Origin: Onstottus_B sp035558335
Lineage (GTDB): Bacteria; Acidobacteriota; Blastocatellia; UBA7656
Length of the DNA: 10,726 nt
Assembly (NCBI GenBank): GCA_035558335.1
Contig: DATMCM010000687.1
Span: forward strand, 1 to 10,726
Direction: 5' to 3'
The translations under genes were made by a program, and so were the position numbers. Shown one piece after another: positions 7,048-10,726 of the stretch (position 1 is the stretch's first letter; every line of letters begins with the position of its first letter). The notes beneath the pieces were generated by a model that saw nothing but the letters and a program-made list of their open reading frames with translations, was not told the origin of the DNA and ran no database searches.

Positions 7048-8712
7048 ATGAATAAGCCGCTTTCTATCCTCTCTGCTGCCGCTTCGCTTGCAATCATCTG
7101 CCTCGTAGCTTCGCCCTTAACCCAGGCAAGCGACTCGAAGAAGAGTGCTGCGCCAGTTACTTTTAACAAGGATGTTGCGCCGATCCTGTTCAAGAATTGC
7201 GCTGACTGCCATCGCCCGAACGATATGGCGCCCATGTCGCTGCTGACATACAAGGACGCGAGGGCGTGGGCCCGCTCGATAAAAGAGAAAGTGGTCACTC
7301 GCCAGATGCCGCCCTGGCACGCCGATCCCCACTACGGCCAATTCTCGAACGACCGTAAGCTCAAGCAGGAAGACATCGATACGATCGTCGCATGGGTCGA
7401 TCAGGGAGCGAAGGAAGGCAGTGCGAAGGACCTTCCGGCACAGCCGAGCTTCCCCATAGATTGGAAGATCGGCAAGCCCGACGTGGTTCTCTCAATGCAA
7501 GGGGACTATACGCTCGAGGCCTCCGGCTCCGACGAGTACATAAACTTCACCATGCCGACCAGCTTCAAAGAGGATGTGTGGGTTCAGGCCGCTGAGATTC
7601 ATCCCGGTAACAGGAAGGTCGTGCATCACGTTATCGCATTCATTCAGACGCCGCAGATGCTTGCTCAGTGGAAGAGCACTGGGGGGCGTCCAAGCGCCCA
7701 GTCCATTTTCTATCAGGATGGTACGTTGGTTCGGGCGAAGCTGGACGCGCCGGCCTACGATGACGGCTGCAGCGCGCCGAACGGCGGACTAGCTCGCGGC
7801 AGCGGCCAGGAAGGACTCGGGTTCCCCTTGTGCTTCTACACTCCAGGCAAGGACATGGATGTGTTTCCTCCGGGCACGGCAAAGGTGATTCCCGCCGGCT
7901 CTAATATTGTCCTTCAGGTTCATTACTCTAAGACGACAGGCAAGGTTGAGAAAGACCGCAGCAGCGTGGGACTGTTCTTCGCCAAGGGTCCGCCGGAGAA
8001 GGTGCTCACGTCGTTCGGCGTCATCAATCACTACTTCAAGATTCCCGCGGGCGCCGACAACCACGAAGTCAAAGCGTGCTACACCTTCAGCCGCGATGTC
8101 GAGATTTTCACCTTCCTTCCGCACATGCACTTGCGCGGGAAGGACATGAAATACGAAGCGATCTATCCGGACGGCAAGCGCGAGACAGTGCTCTTCGTTC
8201 CCAATTACGATTTCAACTGGCAAACGTTGTACAAGCTCGAGAAGCCCCTTGCGCTTCCAAAAGGCACGAAGATGCTCGTCACCGCCCACTACGACAACTC
8301 GCCGAAGAACAAATACAATCCCGATCCCACGAAGAATGTGCGGTTTGGAGATCCAACCTATGACGAGATGATGGTGGGATACTTCGACTATGTCTCGGCG
8401 GCGCGAGCCCGCAAGGTCGCCAAGATCGACCTGAAAACATACGACGCATATGTGGGCGACTACTCTATCGGGCCGCAGCTCTTCACGATCGTCAGAGAAG
8501 GCGACAAGCTGATGTTCTCCGTGCCGGGACAGGGTAAGGTTGAGGCCTTCCCCGAATCCGAGACCAGGTTTTTCTTCACTGTCATCGATGCGCAAGTTAC
8601 CTTCGTTAAGAATGAGCGAGATGAAGTAACCGAGCTCGTGTTTGAGGTCAACGGCATGAAGGTGCGCGCAAAGAGAGTGAACAAGACCGCTTCGAGCGGC
8701 ACAGTTAAGTAA
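7048..8712 (+). CDS. Array copy 4: cytochrome c - PHM-type copper monooxygenase with C-terminal DUF3471-like domain
   Basis: At 554 residues this is the longest copy. ATG 7048 is chosen because GAGGT (7034-7038) precedes it and a signal peptide starts there (cleavage near A27); the longer frame from 6988 begins inside the upstream hairpin region. Heme site: CADCH (C51, C54, H55), probable distal M87 in QMPPWHADPHYG. Copper ligands: H193, H194, H292 (LQVHYS), H359, H361 (LPHMHLRG) and M441 (DEMMVGY). C241 and C344 form the conserved pair; C262 is extra. After the copper domain, ~460-545 add a domain absent from the other complete copies: TYDAYVGDYSIGPQLFTIVR, then EGDKLMF, FPESETRFFF and AQVTFVKNERDEVTELVF. 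This resembles DUF3471, a small beta-rich domain usually found after beta-lactamase-like or peptidase domains, perhaps for binding. The core assignment is firm; the DUF3471 match is by eye. Confidence 0.88.
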   Translation: MNKPLSILSAAASLAIICLVASPLTQASDSKKSAAPVTFNKDVAPILFKNCADCHRPNDMAPMSLLTYKDARAWARSIKEKVVTRQMPPWHADPHYGQFSNDRKLKQEDIDTIVAWVDQGAKEGSAKDLPAQPSFPIDWKIGKPDVVLSMQGDYTLEASGSDEYINFTMPTSFKEDVWVQAAEIHPGNRKVVHHVIAFIQTPQMLAQWKSTGGRPSAQSIFYQDGTLVRAKLDAPAYDDGCSAPNGGLARGSGQEGLGFPLCFYTPGKDMDVFPPGTAKVIPAGSNIVLQVHYSKTTGKVEKDRSSVGLFFAKGPPEKVLTSFGVINHYFKIPAGADNHEVKACYTFSRDVEIFTFLPHMHLRGKDMKYEAIYPDGKRETVLFVPNYDFNWQTLYKLEKPLALPKGTKMLVTAHYDNSPKNKYNPDPTKNVRFGDPTYDEMMVGYFDYVSAARARKVAKIDLKTYDAYVGDYSIGPQLFTIVREGDKLMFSVPGQGKVEAFPESETRFFFTVIDAQVTFVKNERDEVTELVFEVNGMKVRAKRVNKTASSGTVK

Positions 8713-8801
8713 AAGTTCTCATCATTTGGTGCCTGCTAGCGTTCAGTTAGCCCAGGGATTTCGAGGGGCACCATATCTTGTTTGAAACGAAGGAGAGAAA
8801 G

Positions 8802-10025
8802 ATGAAAAGAACTCTGGGAGCCTCAATCACCGCTCTGTTAGTTGGAGCTTGTTGCGCTGTAGCTGTAGCCAGCGGTCCCGACTCGAAGAACCCCAACGTG
8901 ACCTTCGCCAAAGATATCGCGCCGATCTTCAATAACAACTGCGTTCAGTGCCATCGGCCGGGGGAGATCGCGCCGATGTCGCTGTTGAGCTACAAGGACG
9001 CGCGACCCTGGGCGAAGTCAATCAAGGAAAAGGTGGCAAGCGGCGTCATGCCTCCCTGGCACGCCGATCCCCACTACGGAACATTTGCGAACGATCGTAG
9101 GCTTTCGCAAAAGGACATCGACACGATCGTGGCGTGGGTGGATCAGGGCGCGAAAGAGGGCAATCCCAAAGATCTGCCAGCTACACCGCAGTTTGCCGAC
9201 GGCTGGAACATCGGCAAACCCGACGTAGTCTTTTATCTGCCGGAAGCATTCACCGTGCCCGCTAGTGGCACTGTCGATTACAAATACTTCCGGGTGCCGA
9301 CTAACTTCAAACAGGATATGTACGTTCAAGCGGCCGAGATCCGTCCCGGCGAACGCGGCGTCGTGCACCACATCATAGTCTTCTCGCAGAGCGCGAAGGA
9401 TCCGCGGCGCTTGATAGTCGGTTACGCTCCGGGCGAACAGCCTGCAGTAATCAGCAAAGGGCTAGCGCGCAAGATACCCGCCGGCTCGGAGCTCGTCTTC
9501 CAGGTTCACTACACGCCAAACGGGACTGAAGCGAAAGACAGATCTTATGTCGGCTTCGTGTTTTCCAAGGAGCCGCCCAAAGCTGAAATCCTCACCCGGC
9601 CGATCATGAACGCCGGGTTTGCAATTCCGGCGGGCGATCCAAACTATCGCGTCGAATCGACGTTCACGTTCACTCAAGACTCGCACGTCTACTCGCTGAT
9701 GCCCCACATGCATGTTCGCGGCAAGGACTTCGAGTTTCGGGCGACGTTCCCGGACGGCTCGACAAAGGTGCTGCTGTCGGTGCCCAAGTATGACTTCGCG
9801 TGGCAGACTTATTATGTGCTGAAAGAGCCGTTGGCCGCGCCGAAGGGCACGCGCATCGACTGCCTCGCCCACTTCGACAACTCGGAGAAAAACAAGTACA
9901 ACCCGGATCCGAAAAAGGAAGTTCGTTGGGGCGATCAGACCTGGGAAGAAATGATGATCGGTTGGATGAGCTACACTGTGGATGCGCCGCAAGGTAAAGC
10001 CGAAACCGTCAGCCAGAACAAGTAA
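8802..10025 (+). CDS. Array copy 5: compact cytochrome c - PHM-type copper monooxygenase fusion
   Basis: At 407 residues this is the shortest complete copy. ATG 8802 has AGGAG six bases upstream and opens a signal sequence. LLVGAC ending at C17 could be a lipoprotein box, but AVAVA/SG near residue 23 could equally be a signal peptidase I site. Heme site: CVQCH (C47, C50, H51), probable distal M83 in VMPPWHADPHYG. Copper ligands: H189, H190 (VVHHIIVF), H236 (FQVHYT), H302, H304 (MPHMHVRG) and M384 (EEMMIGW). It lacks the ~60-residue loop seen in copies 1-4 between HH and QxHY: 46 residues separate H190 and H236, against about 110 between the same ligands in copy 1. It also lacks both cysteines of the conserved pair (ESTFTF replaces the second). 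C354 is unique to it. All catalytic ligands remain, so this looks like a compact variant, not a decaying gene. Confidence 0.87.
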   Translation: MKRTLGASITALLVGACCAVAVASGPDSKNPNVTFAKDIAPIFNNNCVQCHRPGEIAPMSLLSYKDARPWAKSIKEKVASGVMPPWHADPHYGTFANDRRLSQKDIDTIVAWVDQGAKEGNPKDLPATPQFADGWNIGKPDVVFYLPEAFTVPASGTVDYKYFRVPTNFKQDMYVQAAEIRPGERGVVHHIIVFSQSAKDPRRLIVGYAPGEQPAVISKGLARKIPAGSELVFQVHYTPNGTEAKDRSYVGFVFSKEPPKAEILTRPIMNAGFAIPAGDPNYRVESTFTFTQDSHVYSLMPHMHVRGKDFEFRATFPDGSTKVLLSVPKYDFAWQTYYVLKEPLAAPKGTRIDCLAHFDNSEKNKYNPDPKKEVRWGDQTWEEMMIGWMSYTVDAPQGKAETVSQNK

Positions 10026-10069
10026 CAGCGATCTGATTCTTTCGATTGGAGCTTTCGGTTAGAATTGAA

Positions 10070-10102
10070 GGGCCGATTCAACCCGTCCGGTTGGGTCGGC
10101 CC
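10070..10102. other. Strong hairpin between copies 5 and 6
   Basis: GGGCCGATTCAACC (10070-10083) pairs with GGTTGGGTCGGCCC (10089-10102) over 14 positions, including two G-U pairs, with loop CGTCC. It lies 44 bases after copy 5 stops and 8 bases before the first possible start of copy 6. No T-run follows on the plus strand. It could be a terminator for copy 5 or a leader structure that limits ribosome access to copy 6. TAGAAT (10060-10065) just upstream resembles a -10 box but lacks a convincing -35. Confidence 0.5.
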
Positions 10103-10110
10103 GACTTAAT

Positions 10111-10726
10111 ATGAAGAGGAAGAACGACACGGTGACGAGACGACCGGGCGAGGGGCCGACCAGGGGACCGCTCTCCACGTCTTCGCGTCTTTGCGTCTCT
10201 GCGTTGATTTTGATTGGCTTATGGTTCTTGCCTTTTGCAATGGGCCCCGCGTTCGCCCACGAACCGATCACAACCAAGGTTAGATTCAACAAAGAGATGA
10301 TTCGCATCTTGCAGCGGAATTGTTTGGGTTGTCATCACGCGGGTGGGATAGCGATGTCGCTAGCGACTTACGACGAAGCGCGGCCGTGGGCGAAAGCGAT
10401 CAAGGAAGAGTTGCTCGAAAAGCGCATGCCGCCGTGGCATGCGGTGCGGGGCTACGGCGAGTTCCGAAACGCCCCGGCGATCACGCAACGCGATATCGAC
10501 CTGATCGTCAACTGGGTCGAAGGCGGTGCGCCTAAGGGCGATGACGCAGACTTGCCGGCCGGTCCGCTCTATTCCGATGACTGGGCGTTAGGCACGCCGA
10601 ACCTGATCTTAAAGCCGCAATCAGAGATTCAAATAGCCGCGGACGCCGACGAGTATCGCAGCTTCTCGCTGGCGACTGATTTGAAGGTAGATCGCTGGCT
10701 AACGGCGGTTGATCTTCGTCCAGGGA
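10111..10726 (+). CDS. Array copy 6: cytochrome c fusion protein, cut off at the right edge
   Basis: 205 complete codons are visible from ATG 10111, open to the window end. The start is uncertain: ATG 10111 lacks a good ribosome site, while GTG 10132 has AGAGGAAG 9-12 bases upstream. Numbering from ATG 10111, a long basic N-region leads to a hydrophobic stretch (ALILIGLWFLPFA) and likely cleavage after AFA (49). Heme site: CLGCHH (C71, C74, H75), probable distal M106 in RMPPWHAVRGYG. The start of the second domain (DWALGTPNLIL ... DRWLTAVDLRPG) aligns with the corresponding part of copies 1-5 just before the HH copper motif, which is off the edge. It is the most diverged copy (EGGAPKGDDADLP where the others have DQGAKEG), so it may belong to another subfamily. 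Bases 10173-10210, coding for the signal region, are a dispersed repeat copy. Confidence 0.78.
   Translation, partial: MKRKNDTVTRRPGEGPTRGPLSTSSRLCVSALILIGLWFLPFAMGPAFAHEPITTKVRFNKEMIRILQRNCLGCHHAGGIAMSLATYDEARPWAKAIKEELLEKRMPPWHAVRGYGEFRNAPAITQRDIDLIVNWVEGGAPKGDDADLPAGPLYSDDWALGTPNLILKPQSEIQIAADADEYRSFSLATDLKVDRWLTAVDLRPG
10173..10210. repeat. Dispersed repeat copy inside the copy 6 signal-peptide region
   Basis: The segment contains CCACGTCTTCGCGTCTTTGC followed by GTCTCTGCGTTGATTTT. It shares GTCTCTGCGTTGA with the copy at 217-245 and the GCGTCT periodicity with 641-669. It lies in frame within copy 6 if translation begins at ATG 10111 or GTG 10132, encoding about STSSRLCVSALI. Confidence 0.65.

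Noticed and set aside
8729..8774. TGGTGCC ... GGCACCA inverted repeat between copies 4 and 5
   Set aside because: Only 7 bp with a spacer of about 31 bases and no T-run; too weak to call a terminator or an operator.
10059..10307. Minus-strand 82-codon frame at the start of copy 6
   Set aside because: It overlaps the copy 6 start and consists largely of translated hairpin and repeat sequence (NAETQRRED).
1..10726. CRISPR array, tRNA, rRNA, transposase or prophage genes
   Set aside because: None seen: no regularly spaced direct repeats with unique spacers, no tRNA-like cloverleaf noticed, and every convincing gene belongs to the families listed.

Overview
The window looks like chromosomal DNA from a moderately GC-rich Gram-negative bacterium, most likely an Acidobacteriota member of the Blastocatellia type. 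This is inferred from the gene content (exported multi-domain cytochromes, an S46 peptidase, a Tat-exported amidohydrolase) and from a scattered repeat reading CGCAGAGACGC or its complement, which I associate with such genomes. No ribosomal or other taxonomic marker is present.

Layout. Positions 1-152 (minus strand) hold the start of an S46-type dipeptidyl peptidase that runs off the left edge. Positions 153-834 have no convincing gene but carry repeat copies, including a long inverted repeat at 641-714. A Tat-exported metal-dependent amidohydrolase follows (835-2073), then a small cysteine-rich CWC-type protein (2114-2338) and a good sigma-70-like promoter (2390-2418).

From 2469 to the right edge the window is a head-to-tail array of six paralogous exported proteins, the last cut off. 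Each begins with a signal peptide and a one-heme cytochrome c domain (CxxCH, probable distal Met in an MPPW motif). The five complete copies continue into a two-domain copper monooxygenase of the PHM/DBM (peptidylglycine/dopamine hydroxylase) type, with all six expected copper ligands visible: HH and QxHY for CuH; HMH and (D/E)MM for CuM. Copy 4 has an extra C-terminal domain resembling DUF3471. Copy 5 lacks a loop of about 60 residues together with a cysteine pair. Copy 6 has a repeat element inside its signal-peptide coding region.

Working model (inference): the array makes a family of periplasmic copper hydroxylases that carry their own heme electron-entry domain, in place of the soluble ascorbate used by the animal enzymes. 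Copy-to-copy differences would tune substrate or redox partner. The substrate cannot be read from the sequence. Copies 1-3 could be one transcript from the 2390 promoter. A strong hairpin at 6952-6984 may separate them from copies 4-5, and another hairpin precedes copy 6.
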